A stretch of DNA of 23,943 nt from an uncultured Parabacteroides sp. (GCF_905196875.1 NZ_CAJJWO010000078.1:1-23943), one strand, 5' to 3'. Positions 1 to 8,791 are shown, counted from the first letter of the stretch. Notes: generated from the sequence alone by a model not told the origin. Made by a program: numbers and translations.

Positions 1-328
1 GATAAAAGAAACACGGGTGGAAGAAATGCTGAAAGAATTGCTCAGCATGCTAACTCTCAGCCAGGAAGCATTCGAAAAAGAAAGCTCGGAAATAGCATCC
101 CGCATTTTCCTCAAAGATAACCTGATCGACGAGATCAACCATAACTCGACAAAGATCATTGCCGACTATATAGAGAAACATCCGGGAAGTGCCCTGGTAG
201 GTCTTTACATGGCTGGCGTGATCCGCAAGATGGAACGTTTCGGCGACCATTGCACAAATATAGCTGAAGAACTGATCTTCTATCTGGATGCCAAGGTGAT
301 GAAGCATATCGGGAAGACAGAAAATTAA
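1..328 (+). CDS. phoU: Phosphate signalling complex protein PhoU, C-terminal part (5' end outside window)
   Basis: The reading frame is open through the left edge, so this is the last ~108 residues of a longer protein; the GTG at 17 is an internal codon, not a start. It is helical, with the PhoU pattern of a second three-helix repeat: an ERFGDHCTNIAEE segment near the C-terminus matches the metal-binding E/D-x3-D signature, followed by a short FYLDAKVMKH tail typical of Bacteroidales PhoU. Full-length PhoU is about 220-230 residues, so roughly half is missing. PhoU is a cytoplasmic regulator that couples the PstSCAB phosphate transporter to the Pho two-component system and damps phosphate uptake. 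The pst genes would be expected just left of the window, which I cannot see. A PhoU-like domain at the end of a Na/phosphate cotransporter is the alternative; the tail favours PhoU. Confidence 0.85.
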   Translation, partial: IKETRVEEMLKELLSMLTLSQEAFEKESSEIASRIFLKDNLIDEINHNSTKIIADYIEKHPGSALVGLYMAGVIRKMERFGDHCTNIAEELIFYLDAKVMKHIGKTEN

Positions 329-345
329 AATAGACATAAATAAGA

Positions 346-377
346 TTTGTGTTTTACGTTTCTATCTCGTAATATTG
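346..377 (+). promoter_or_regulatory. Putative promoter of the ECF sigma gene
   Basis: TTTG at 346-349 and TAATATTG at 370-377 are separated by 20 nt. This fits the Bacteroides -33/-7 pattern (TTTG, 19-21 nt, TAnnTTTG) with one mismatch in the -7. Transcription would begin near 382-385, about 30 nt before the GTG at 413. It therefore argues against the upstream TTG at 347, which lies inside the -33 element. Confidence 0.5.
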
Positions 378-412
378 TAGTCTGGAAAGGGAGCAACATC
401 TACAATACTATC

Positions 413-994
413 GTGGAGATTCATGAAACAGAATTAATAGACGGGTTAAGAAGTGGGGAAAGTAAAGCTTACCGTACTTTATTTGACAACTATTATCATC
501 TTCTATTCCGTATTGCCTGTCAATATGTAAGGGATGATACGGTAGCCGATACCATTGTCGGGGACGTATTATCCCATATATGGGAAACACGTGCATCACT
601 CAATATTACTTCTTCCCTGCAAGCTTATCTGGTTTGTTGTGTACGTAACTATGCACTCAACTACCAAAAGAAAATATTCGCAGACCGGGAAATCAGTATC
701 GATGATTATGAAGAATATCCGGAGGCGATCCTTCAGGGCCTGTTCCTCTCCGACGAATATCCGCTGGGACATCTGCTGGAAAAAGAACTCAGTGAACAAA
801 TACTCCAAGAGATAGATAAACTGCCTCGCGAAACCCGGCAGGTTTTTATTTTCAGCCGGATCGAAGAACTGGGTTACGATGAAATAGCCGATAAAGTCGG
901 CATATCCGTCAATACTGTCAAATACCATATCAAACAGGCTCTATCCACTCTTCGCAGCCGTATGAAAGGATATTTATCCTCCTTGCTTTTCTGA
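413..994 (+). CDS. ECF-type RNA polymerase sigma-70 factor (FecI-like, Bacteroidales PUL type)
   Basis: An ECF sigma factor of about 193 residues from the GTG at 413. Region 2 is visible as YRTLFDNYY...RIACQYVRDD...DVLSHIWETR, and region 4 as LPRETRQVF...YDEIADKVGISVNTVKYHI, with the helix-turn-helix just before the C-terminus. No sigma-1 or sigma-3 region is present, as expected for group 4. The frame could begin at a TTG at 347, but that codon lies inside a promoter-like element and adds a tail atypical of the family, so GTG 413 is preferred; no in-frame ATG exists before region 2. The next gene encodes a FecR anti-sigma and the one after an STN-bearing SusC, the standard trans-envelope signalling cascade: substrate binding at SusC relieves FecR, and the released sigma factor activates susC transcription. 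The target promoter is not recognisable by eye. Confidence 0.9.
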   Translation: MEIHETELIDGLRSGESKAYRTLFDNYYHLLFRIACQYVRDDTVADTIVGDVLSHIWETRASLNITSSLQAYLVCCVRNYALNYQKKIFADREISIDDYEEYPEAILQGLFLSDEYPLGHLLEKELSEQILQEIDKLPRETRQVFIFSRIEELGYDEIADKVGISVNTVKYHIKQALSTLRSRMKGYLSSLLF

Positions 995-1089
995 TTAACT
1001 GCTGCCTGATTATTTTTTTTGAAAAAAAGTTCACTTTCCACTACCCTGGCTCCACCTGTTTATTGTCTTTAGGATAAGAAACAGAAAAA

Positions 1090-2094
1090 ATGGATCAGAA
1101 AAGACAACAAGAATACTACGACGAGCTGATTACCGGTTACCTGAACCGGTCACTTTCCCGAGAACAGGAGAAAGAGCTTAGCCGTTGGGTAGCCGACAAC
1201 GAGTCTCATAAAAAATACTATTATGAGATGACTGAATTGTGGTTATCTTCGTATGATATACACCATAAGAAAAAAAGAAAGAACGAAGCCGTATTCCGCC
1301 GTTTTGCAGAACAGGCCGGATTGCAAAAGCCTAAACAACTGTTTTTACGGAAATATACCCAAATCGCAGCCTCCCTGCTGATCGGAGTTTTCCTGGGAAG
1401 TGCCGGATTGTATCTGTTCGACCGATCCGACCGGCAGGACGATCAGGCAATGGTGCGTACCATCGAAGTTCCACTCGGTTCACGCAGCCGTCTCCAGCTG
1501 GAAGACGGAACTATCGTCTGGTTGAATGCCGGCAGTAAATTCAGTTGCCAACCCGGATTTTCTCAAAAGAACCGGCAGGTTACGCTGGAAGGGGAAGGTT
1601 ATTTTGAAGTTGCCCGCAACGAAAAGCTACCCTTCATCGTCAATGCCAAAGAGATCGATGTAAAGGTGTTGGGAACAAAATTCAATGTCAAAGCCTATTC
1701 CGATGAACAGGAAATCGCCGTAACTCTGGCGGAAGGTTCCGTGAATATGATCGATAAAGCAGCTCCTTCCAACTCCGTTGTCATGGTGCCTCAACAGCAA
1801 GCCATATACAATAAACTGACGGGGAAAACGGAAGTCAGGAAAGTCTCCACGGACGCAATCTGTCAATGGACCACAGGAGCCCATTTCTTCAATGAGATCA
1901 GTTTCGACGAAATTGCCGGGCAACTGGAAAAAGCTTTCGACGTGACATTTATCTTCCGCAATCCCGAACGCCGTCAACTTCGTTTCTTTGGTGAGTTCCG
2001 CAACACGGACACACTCGACGACATCCTGACAATCATGTCATCCAGTGAGAAATTCACATACAGACGCAGTAACAATATTATTGAGATATATTAA
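1090..2094 (+). CDS. FecR-family anti-sigma factor (membrane-bound)
   Basis: 334 residues. The cytoplasmic N-terminal ~85 residues include YYDELITGYLNRSLS, typical of the sigma-binding part of Bacteroidales FecR. One transmembrane segment lies at about 90-110 (QIAASLLIGVFLGSAGLYLF). The periplasmic FecR domain spans about 122-218, with VPLGSRSRLQLEDGTIVWLNAGS and the LEGEGYFEVA and VLGTKFNVKAY motifs. A C-terminal DUF4974/secretin-like domain follows at about 262-333. By family knowledge, the periplasmic part senses the STN domain of the cognate SusC, while the cytoplasmic part holds the ECF sigma encoded 95 bp upstream. Length and domain order are normal. The ATG at 1090 follows an A-rich stretch, usual for this phylum, with no strong Shine-Dalgarno. 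Confidence 0.93.
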   Translation: MDQKRQQEYYDELITGYLNRSLSREQEKELSRWVADNESHKKYYYEMTELWLSSYDIHHKKKRKNEAVFRRFAEQAGLQKPKQLFLRKYTQIAASLLIGVFLGSAGLYLFDRSDRQDDQAMVRTIEVPLGSRSRLQLEDGTIVWLNAGSKFSCQPGFSQKNRQVTLEGEGYFEVARNEKLPFIVNAKEIDVKVLGTKFNVKAYSDEQEIAVTLAEGSVNMIDKAAPSNSVVMVPQQQAIYNKLTGKTEVRKVSTDAICQWTTGAHFFNEISFDEIAGQLEKAFDVTFIFRNPERRQLRFFGEFRNTDTLDDILTIMSSSEKFTYRRSNNIIEIY

Positions 2095-2149
2095 AACAGT
2101 AGATAACCCCATAAAGAAAGGAGAACCAGAAAAGGAAAGAGAAAAGCAC

Positions 2150-2189
2150 AAAAAAAGAGCCGGAAAATGTTCGCACCATTTCCCGACTC
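2150..2189 (-). terminator. Minus-strand intrinsic terminator in the FecR-susC gap
   Basis: The arms at 2157-2169 and 2177-2189 flank a 7-nt loop. As minus-strand RNA all 13 pairs form, two of them G-U wobbles, and the stem is followed directly by seven U residues (A-run at 2150-2156 on the plus strand). As plus-strand RNA the same two positions are A-C or C-A mismatches and no U-run follows. The polarity therefore indicates a minus-strand transcript ending here, although both flanking genes are on the plus strand. Confidence 0.75.
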
Positions 2190-2228
2190 ACGAGTTCATT
2201 AAAACTTAATAATTAAATTCTAATCACA
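2150..2228 (-). ncRNA. Predicted antisense small RNA opposite the susC leader (DonS-like position)
   Basis: A minus-strand -7 element (TACTTTTG, plus coordinates 2239-2232) exactly matches TAnnTTTG. It has a weak TTTC at -33 with a 20-nt spacer (2263-2260). About 40 nt beyond the expected start near 2228 lies a minus-strand terminator, giving a transcript of about 80 nt. It would be fully complementary to the susC leader, ending about 10 nt before the susC ATG at 2239. From the literature I recall that Bacteroides PULs with ECF/anti-sigma pairs often encode cis-antisense sRNAs of this kind in this place (the DonS family), which repress the susC homologue. The elements are visible in the sequence; transcription and function are inferred. 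Confidence 0.6.
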
Positions 2229-2231
2229 TTA

Positions 2232-2263
2232 CAAAAGTATGGAAAACATTCTTTATAAAGAAA
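2232..2263 (-). promoter_or_regulatory. Putative minus-strand promoter for the antisense RNA
   Basis: TACTTTTG on the minus strand (2239 to 2232) is a full match to the Bacteroides -7 consensus and overlaps the first base of the susC start codon. The -33 position holds TTTC at a 20-nt spacer, three of four consensus bases. Any transcription from here would oppose susC initiation. Confidence 0.5.
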
Positions 2264-5200
2264 GAAAAATCACGCTAATTGTTTGTTCCCGGCTTCAGGT
2301 AGCCCTGTTATGTTTGATACTCTTTACAGCCAGTATCCAGCAAACATTTGCAGCATTACCACAAAATCAAAAGATCACGTTGAATCTGCAGAATGCAACC
2401 CTGAAGGAAGCATTCGAAACGATCAGGAAACAGAGCGATTACATTTTTTTCTTTGAGACCGGAGATGTCGACACCCGGCAAAAAGTAAGTCTGCAAATGA
2501 GCAGCGAATCTATCAACGATGTGCTAAACAAAGTGTTGAAAGGAAAAGGTCTGAAATATGAGATCAAGAACAAACACATTATCATCAAACCGGAGAAAGC
2601 ACCTCAACCGGCTCAATCATCCCGCCAGTCCGGGATAATAAGCGGTACCGTCACCGATGAAAAAGGGGAACCGATCATTGGTGCCAACATCATGGTCAAA
2701 GGGACTACGAACGGAACTGTTACAGACCTGGACGGCAAATTCACCCTTCAGGCCACTCCCGACGATATCCTGGAGATCAGTTATATCGGTTATAACCCTT
2801 TACAGATAAAGGCAGGCACACAAACGACCCTTTCCATTAAAATGACGGAAGATACACAAAATCTGGAAGAAGTCGTTGTCGTTGGATACGGTACACAAAA
2901 GAAATCGGACCTGATCAGCGCCATCACTTCCGTACGCGGAAAAGAATTGGCGGAACAGCCTGTTCCCCGTGTCGACCAGTTATTACGCGGCCGGGTAGCC
3001 GGTATGCAGGTGGTTCAGTCGAACGGTACACCGGGAGCATCTTCCTCCATCCGTATTCGTGGAGGCAACTCGCTTTCGGCAAGCAACGAACCGCTGTATG
3101 TTATCGACGGTTTCATCGATGCAGGCGACCTGAACTCTCTGAATCCGAATGACATCGAATCCATCGAAGTATTAAAAGATGCAACTTCCACCGCCATCTA
3201 CGGTGCCCGTGGTTCCAACGGTGTTATTCTGATCACGACCAAGCGAGGGAAAGAAGGTAAAGCTCAGTTCGACGTAGAAGCCTCTTACGGCTGGCAGAAA
3301 CTGCCTAAAAAGCTGGACCTGCTTTCTACCAGCGAATATGCTTCTTATCTTAATAAGATCGCAGCGATGAACGGCACGACGGTACCTTATGAAGATCCGT
3401 CCAAGGTAACAGGAGTAGACTGGCAAGATGAGCTGTTCCGCACAGCCCCTGTATACAATGTCAACCTGTCCAGTAGCGGTGGTACCGAAAAAATCAAATA
3501 CCTGATTTCACTGAACCATTTCGATCAGGATGGTATTATGGTTGGTTCCGGTTTTAACCGTACGACTTTACGCACGAATGTGGACGCGGAAGTGAAACCG
3601 TGGTTCAGCCTGGGTACAACTGTAAGCCTGTCAAAGGAATACAATGATATTTCCACACTTCCTAGTGACTATTCACTGGCAGTATATGGTATCGGCATGT
3701 CGCCTATCGGTACGGCGTTCAATCCGGACGGTTCATACAACTATACCGATCCCAGCCGTCCGCTCGGCAGAAATCCATTATCGGAATCCCTTTTACCCAC
3801 CGACGAGAAAAACACCTATTACGTCCTGAACAACTCTTACCTGCAATTCAAAATAGGAGAACATTTTACCTGGCGCTCTACATTAGGTATCAAATGGAAC
3901 TACTGGCGTGAAGATTATTTCTCACCCCGTAAAGGCTCTTATCAGGAAAAGACGAACAGTGCCAAAGCAACCACCTTGCAGACACAGGATTTGCTGACGG
4001 AACATACATTGACTTATGCTTTGAAAAAAGGAGTACACTCCATCACCGCCCTGGCAGGTTTCACGGCACAGAAAGGCTACGACAAAGGCCTATCGACCGA
4101 AGTATCCAACTTTGCCAACGACATCACAGGTTTCTACGACCTTAATTCCGCCCAGTTGAAAAACTCCGTCAAATCCGGCTATCATAACTGGGGATATATG
4201 TCCTGGCTGGGACGTGTCAATTACTCATACGACAACCGTTACCTGTTGACTGTCGTAGCACGTTACGACGGATCATCCCGTTTCTCTCCGGGTAACAAAT
4301 GGGCATTTTTCCCCTCCGCATCCGTTGGTTGGAGAATCACGGAAGAAGAGTTCATGAAAAGCCAGCAGGTTGTAAACGACCTCAAACTACGTCTTAGTTA
4401 CGGTCGTGTCGGCAACCAGGCGATCGACATTTATTCCACCCAGTCGCTTTTCTCATCCGGAAGTACGATCCTGGGAGGTCAGGAGGTCGTGACTTATACC
4501 CCCAGCAAGGTACCTAGCAAAGACCTTACCTGGGAGAAGACAGACCAGTTCGATGTCGGTGTCGATTTCTCTTTCTTTAATTCCATCCTGACCGGTTCGC
4601 TCGACTATTATCACAAAAAGACCAGCGATCTGTTATGGGAAATATCCGTCCCCTCTTACATCGGACAATCCACCCAGTTACAAAACTTGGGATCGCTCTC
4701 CAACCGGGGAGTCGAATTATCATTGAATGCTACGCTTATCAATAAGAAAGATTTCCAATGGGATATGAACTTCAATATTTCGACTAACCGGAGCAAGGTT
4801 CTTAGCCTCGGCCCTGACCAGGAAAAACCGGTAGGAGAACACTGGGGTGGCTATTATAGCAGCATCCTGAAAGTAGGATCGCCGATCGGTCTGTTCTACG
4901 GACAGGTATACGAAGGAGTTCTGACCCAGCAGGATATCGATGCCGGCAATCTTTCATCCCGTCCGGGAGATCCGAAATTCAAAGATATTCCGGATGACCC
5001 GAACAACTCCACGGTAATCGGTAATGCAAATCCCGACTTCTTCGGAGGACTGGGAACGACTTTCACTTATAAAGGTATTTCTCTGAACGCATTCTTCCAA
5101 TATTCCGTAGGGAACGACGTGATGAACCTGAACAGTGCCTACTTCCTGCCCGGTAATGCCAGTGTAAACTGCTACCGCGATCTCGCAGAAAAGATATGGA

Positions 5201-5526
5201 CACCGGAAAATCCGAATACGAACGTGGCACGTCCGGGAAACGGCTATATTTATTCGGTCGACTCACGCTTCGTGGAAAACGGCAGTTTCCTCCGTCTGGC
5301 CTCTTTGACGCTGGCCTACGACTTGCCCCGCAACCTGTTGGAATATGTAGGTCTGTCTTCTGCCAGAGTCTATGCTACCGGTAACAACCTGTTCAATATC
5401 TGCAATTACCGCGGATATGATCCTGAAGTAAGCCTCTATTCCACCAGTCCGATACTGAAAGGATACGACTGGGGACAATACCCGATGAACCGTTCATTCT
5501 CCATCGGATTAAAATTCACTTTGTAA
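2239..5526 (+). CDS. SusC/RagA-family TonB-dependent outer-membrane transporter with STN signalling domain
   Basis: 1095 residues, normal for a transducer-type SusC. The order is: signal peptide (hydrophobic core about 20-39); STN domain about 45-117, which contacts the FecR periplasmic domain; carboxypeptidase-regulatory-like beta-sandwich about 132-205 (SGTVTDEKGEPIIGANI...GTTNGTVTDLDGKFTL); TonB-box-like VVVVGYG near 212-218; plug domain about 223-335, with the SusC signatures IRIRGG, PLYVIDG, IESIEVLKDA and IYGARGSNGVI; then a 22-strand barrel ending in an aromatic C-terminal strand (FSIGLKFTL). It imports a ligand captured with the SusD partner, using TonB energy. susD follows 21 bp later. 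The extended N-terminus, together with the adjacent sigma and FecR genes, indicates that the ligand also induces the operon. The substrate cannot be read from the sequence. Confidence 0.97.
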   Translation: MENILYKERKITLIVCSRLQVALLCLILFTASIQQTFAALPQNQKITLNLQNATLKEAFETIRKQSDYIFFFETGDVDTRQKVSLQMSSESINDVLNKVLKGKGLKYEIKNKHIIIKPEKAPQPAQSSRQSGIISGTVTDEKGEPIIGANIMVKGTTNGTVTDLDGKFTLQATPDDILEISYIGYNPLQIKAGTQTTLSIKMTEDTQNLEEVVVVGYGTQKKSDLISAITSVRGKELAEQPVPRVDQLLRGRVAGMQVVQSNGTPGASSSIRIRGGNSLSASNEPLYVIDGFIDAGDLNSLNPNDIESIEVLKDATSTAIYGARGSNGVILITTKRGKEGKAQFDVEASYGWQKLPKKLDLLSTSEYASYLNKIAAMNGTTVPYEDPSKVTGVDWQDELFRTAPVYNVNLSSSGGTEKIKYLISLNHFDQDGIMVGSGFNRTTLRTNVDAEVKPWFSLGTTVSLSKEYNDISTLPSDYSLAVYGIGMSPIGTAFNPDGSYNYTDPSRPLGRNPLSESLLPTDEKNTYYVLNNSYLQFKIGEHFTWRSTLGIKWNYWREDYFSPRKGSYQEKTNSAKATTLQTQDLLTEHTLTYALKKGVHSITALAGFTAQKGYDKGLSTEVSNFANDITGFYDLNSAQLKNSVKSGYHNWGYMSWLGRVNYSYDNRYLLTVVARYDGSSRFSPGNKWAFFPSASVGWRITEEEFMKSQQVVNDLKLRLSYGRVGNQAIDIYSTQSLFSSGSTILGGQEVVTYTPSKVPSKDLTWEKTDQFDVGVDFSFFNSILTGSLDYYHKKTSDLLWEISVPSYIGQSTQLQNLGSLSNRGVELSLNATLINKKDFQWDMNFNISTNRSKVLSLGPDQEKPVGEHWGGYYSSILKVGSPIGLFYGQVYEGVLTQQDIDAGNLSSRPGDPKFKDIPDDPNNSTVIGNANPDFFGGLGTTFTYKGISLNAFFQYSVGNDVMNLNSAYFLPGNASVNCYRDLAEKIWTPENPNTNVARPGNGYIYSVDSRFVENGSFLRLASLTLAYDLPRNLLEYVGLSSARVYATGNNLFNICNYRGYDPEVSLYSTSPILKGYDWGQYPMNRSFSIGLKFTL

Positions 5527-5547
5527 ACCTGATTAAAAGATTGAAAC

Positions 5548-7161
5548 ATGAAAAAGTATAATATTCTTCTGCTTCTATTTATCCTGTTCATCACCAATGC
5601 CTGTTCCGGATTATTGGATGAAGATCCGAGAGGCAATGTGGCCGGTAGTAACTTCTTTACCGACGAGGAAAACGCCTTATCGAACATCAATGACCTTTAC
5701 AACGCTCTGGGAGACGCAAATATATACACTCGCCAGGCCATGATGGTCATGGAGTTCGGCACCGACCTGGGAACCCGCTCTCCCAGCGATAACTGGCCGA
5801 CACTCGACCCGATAGCGACTTACACACACGATGCCTCTGCACAACGTATCTGGTGGGTATGGCGCGACAGCTACAAATATATCCGGAATGCCAACCTGTC
5901 GATTGCCAGTATTGAGAATATGGATGCTTCCTTGTTCAAACATGCAGGCAAGGAACGTTTGCTGGCCGAAGCCCGGTTCATCAGGGGATTTCTCTATTTC
6001 CACCTGACAAACTTTTTCGGAGATCTACCGCTTATTACGGAACCGGCCGAAGATCTGAATTCGCTGCTTCACCTGTCCCGTACACCTGCCGGTCAGATCA
6101 GAAAAGAAGTCGTATTGACGGATATGCAATATGCAGCCGACAATCTGCCCGAATTCGATGAATACAGCAGTAGTGATGCCGGACGTATCAGCCGCAGTAC
6201 GGCGATCGGCATGATGGCGAAAGTCTACCTTTTCGAAAAAGAGTACGGCAAATGTGCCGAACTCTGCAAAACTCTTTATTCTGAAGGGAAGCGCGGATTA
6301 CTGAGCCAGTATGCCGATGTATTCGATTCGAAATACAACAACAGCAAAGAAAGTCTCCTGGCTATCCAGTCATTGATCGAGAAAAAAGAGTCCGCAGCAC
6401 AAACAACCTGCTACGGCGATTTTACGGAAGACGACGACAGCCCCTATAATAATGGTAGTGCCATCGCTCCGTTACTGCCTTTCGCTTCATATTATGTTCC
6501 GAAAGAAGATCAATGGTACGATACCGGCAACGATAACCGTTGGAGTTTCAATTTCCGCCTGGCTTCCGAATCCAAATACAAAGAACTGATAGACGGATCG
6601 GGCACCTCGGCCAAGCATCTGGGTGCAGGTATCAAATACAAAGGCGAGATTGTCCGCATGCCTTATATCGTTAAGTTCTGCGACGTGAACAACCGTCGTC
6701 CGGACCGTTCGGGCACTTCGCTCAACTTCCCGATCCTGCGCTGGTCGGACGTCCTACTGATGTATGCCGAAGCAACCAATGAACTGGGTAACACAGGAGA
6801 AGCATTCACCTACATCAACGAAGTCAGAAAACGTGCCTATACGAACAAAGACAATACCGTCAATCCAGGCTGGGAACTGAAAGGACTTTCACAAAGCGAC
6901 CTAAGAACCGTCATCCTGAAAGAACGCGCTTTGGAACTCTGCTTCGAAGGACATCGTAAATTCGACCTGTCCCGTACCGGAACACTGGAAAGTGCGATCA
7001 AGGCTGTCACTCATCTGGATGATATCGAATTCCTGTTCTCTGAACCTTATTATCCCAAAGAGGCAGCTCGCAACGTTCATAACTGGCATTCTCTGTTTGG
7101 AGTACCGACAAGTGAAATAACACTAAACAGCAACCTTCTTCCCCAGAATGAAGGATATTAA
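5548..7161 (+). CDS. SusD/RagB-family nutrient-binding outer-membrane lipoprotein
   Basis: 537 residues. The N-terminus is a lipoprotein signal with the lipidated cysteine at residue 19 (ITNAC), followed by acidic SGLLDEDPRG, typical of surface-exposed SusD proteins. The helical TPR-like core carries the family landmarks: EARFIRGFLYFHLTNFFGDLPLI near 135-155, SRSTAIGMMAKVYLFEKEY near 215, and near the C-terminus LRWSDVLLMYAEATNELG, YINEVRKRA and ILKERALELCFEGHRKFDL. It forms the lid over the SusC barrel and captures ligand at the cell surface. It lies 21 bp after susC and 12 bp before the LamG-EEP gene, so the three are almost certainly co-transcribed. Ligand specificity is not deducible. Confidence 0.96.
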   Translation: MKKYNILLLLFILFITNACSGLLDEDPRGNVAGSNFFTDEENALSNINDLYNALGDANIYTRQAMMVMEFGTDLGTRSPSDNWPTLDPIATYTHDASAQRIWWVWRDSYKYIRNANLSIASIENMDASLFKHAGKERLLAEARFIRGFLYFHLTNFFGDLPLITEPAEDLNSLLHLSRTPAGQIRKEVVLTDMQYAADNLPEFDEYSSSDAGRISRSTAIGMMAKVYLFEKEYGKCAELCKTLYSEGKRGLLSQYADVFDSKYNNSKESLLAIQSLIEKKESAAQTTCYGDFTEDDDSPYNNGSAIAPLLPFASYYVPKEDQWYDTGNDNRWSFNFRLASESKYKELIDGSGTSAKHLGAGIKYKGEIVRMPYIVKFCDVNNRRPDRSGTSLNFPILRWSDVLLMYAEATNELGNTGEAFTYINEVRKRAYTNKDNTVNPGWELKGLSQSDLRTVILKERALELCFEGHRKFDLSRTGTLESAIKAVTHLDDIEFLFSEPYYPKEAARNVHNWHSLFGVPTSEITLNSNLLPQNEGY

Positions 7162-7173
7162 ACACAATCATTT

Positions 7174-8781
7174 ATGTTCAACAAACTGATCACAGGCATA
7201 TCGATGATTGCCTTTTGCTCAAACATAGTAGCCCAAAGCCCCGAACAGGGGCTGGTCTACTATCAGTCTTTCGACAATCCGCAGACGGAAGCTATCCGGA
7301 TGGCAGAAATTGCAACCCGGGATTCCTCCTCCCTTTTTCTGGTGCACACCTCTTCCTACAGTGAAGGGTTAAAAGGGAAAGCCCTCGACCTGACAGACGA
7401 AGTGGCTTACCGTATTCCTCTCTCCCTGACGACTGAAGAGCGTCCGTCTTTTGCTGCAGACCGTTCGTTCACCCTGCAAGTCTGGGTAAAAACGAAACCC
7501 GGTGCTCCGTTAGGTACACCGATCATGACGAATGCAACGACTGCCGACCCGACAGGCTGGTGCATCGGAACGCAGGAGAACGGGGCCTGGTATCTGAGCC
7601 TGAACGACGGGAAGAACAGTTACAGCTATCAGCCGACAGCCGGACGTCAGGCCATTAACGACGGGAAATGGCATCAGCTGACAGTTTCCGTAGATAAGGA
7701 GAAAGAAGAAGTATGGATGTATCTGGACGGCCGCAATGTCGCGATCTATCAGACGGAAGGACTCCAGTCGCTCGAAAGTAAATTCCGCACCATCGTGGGA
7801 GGAAGCGACGAGGAGCAGGATTGGGAGTGTCGGGGCGAATGGATGGCCTTCAACGGGAAAATAGACGAGGTAAAGATGTGGAATCGCCCGGTCAGTAGTC
7901 CGGAAGTGCGGGAAAGTTACGGACAGTTCTTTCCGCTATCTCCCTTGTATCCGTCTTACCGACCCGACCAGTTGAAAGTACAGGTCTGGAATATATGGCA
8001 TGGCGGAAGACGATTCGGCAAGCAGGTCGGCGTAAACCGTGTCATAGACGTCCTGAAAAAAGAGAATGCGGATGTAATCGGGTTGATCGAAACATATGGT
8101 TCCGGTGCTATCATTGCAGACTCTCTCGGCTATTATTTCTACCTGATCAGCTCCAATCTAAGTATTATGAGCCGTTATCCGATAGATGAAACGATCCGAC
8201 TGTTCCGTTCATTCAATTCGGGAGGGGCACTTATCCAGTTGAATAATGAACAGCAAATCGCCTTCTACGACATCTGGCTCCATTACCTGCCCGACGTTGC
8301 CGATCTGAACAAAGGAAAAGAGGCGGTAAAGAGATACGAAAAAGATGAAGCACAGACCCGTTTGCCGGAAATCAAAGAAATCCTGAAACAAATGGCACCG
8401 CATACCGCACAGTCGGCAGAAACACCGGTCATACTGGTCGGCGATTTCAATTGCGACTCTCACCTGGATTGGAACGAGCAAGCCCGACCGGCCCATCAGG
8501 GAGCATTCGCCAAACTGGAAGTATCGAAACAGGTCATCGATGAAGGCTTCACCGATAGCTTCCGTTATCTTTATCCGGACGTTCTGTTGAACCAGGGAGC
8601 GACTTGGTCACCACTCATCAATCTGGGAGCTAAAAAGATAAGTTGCCTGCCTCAGCGGATCGATTATATCTACTACAAAGGAGATAAGCTAATTCCATAT
8701 CATTCGGAAGCATTGACTCACCACCCTGTGGGCTGGCCTTCCGATCATGGAAGCGTAGTCACTTCATTTTATCTCAAATAG
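7174..8781 (+). CDS. Secreted LamG plus endonuclease/exonuclease/phosphatase (EEP) superfamily protein
   Basis: 535 residues. A Sec signal peptide (about 1-20, cleavage near VAQS) carries no lipobox. Residues about 25-248 form a concanavalin-like LamG/laminin-G_3 domain (FTLQVWVKT, DGKWHQLTVSVD, WMYLDG, IDEVKMWNRPVS). Residues about 268-535 form an EEP domain with every catalytic position of the DNase I-like fold in place: N273 (WNIWHG), E306 (LIETYG), H370 (IWLHYLP), D424 and N426 (VGDFN), and D524-H525 (SDHGS), plus RIDYIYY before the last motif. The family hydrolyses phosphodiester or phosphomonoester bonds with Mg2+; members include nucleases, sphingomyelinases and inositol-phosphate phosphatases. 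It is the last gene of the susCD operon and its only enzyme, so it presumably acts on the imported ligand, perhaps a phosphorylated glycan, nucleic acid or phospholipid headgroup. The exact substrate is unknown. Confidence 0.88.
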   Translation: MFNKLITGISMIAFCSNIVAQSPEQGLVYYQSFDNPQTEAIRMAEIATRDSSSLFLVHTSSYSEGLKGKALDLTDEVAYRIPLSLTTEERPSFAADRSFTLQVWVKTKPGAPLGTPIMTNATTADPTGWCIGTQENGAWYLSLNDGKNSYSYQPTAGRQAINDGKWHQLTVSVDKEKEEVWMYLDGRNVAIYQTEGLQSLESKFRTIVGGSDEEQDWECRGEWMAFNGKIDEVKMWNRPVSSPEVRESYGQFFPLSPLYPSYRPDQLKVQVWNIWHGGRRFGKQVGVNRVIDVLKKENADVIGLIETYGSGAIIADSLGYYFYLISSNLSIMSRYPIDETIRLFRSFNSGGALIQLNNEQQIAFYDIWLHYLPDVADLNKGKEAVKRYEKDEAQTRLPEIKEILKQMAPHTAQSAETPVILVGDFNCDSHLDWNEQARPAHQGAFAKLEVSKQVIDEGFTDSFRYLYPDVLLNQGATWSPLINLGAKKISCLPQRIDYIYYKGDKLIPYHSEALTHHPVGWPSDHGSVVTSFYLK

Positions 8782-8791
8782 GTAAAAAAGT

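Noticed and set aside
347..412. Upstream TTG extension of the sigma factor
   Set aside because: The TTG is part of a TTTG -33 element and the extra residues do not resemble the family N-terminus.
1013..1028. T8-G-A7 tract as a sigma-gene terminator
   Set aside because: Arms of only A-T pairs with almost no loop cannot form a stable terminator hairpin.
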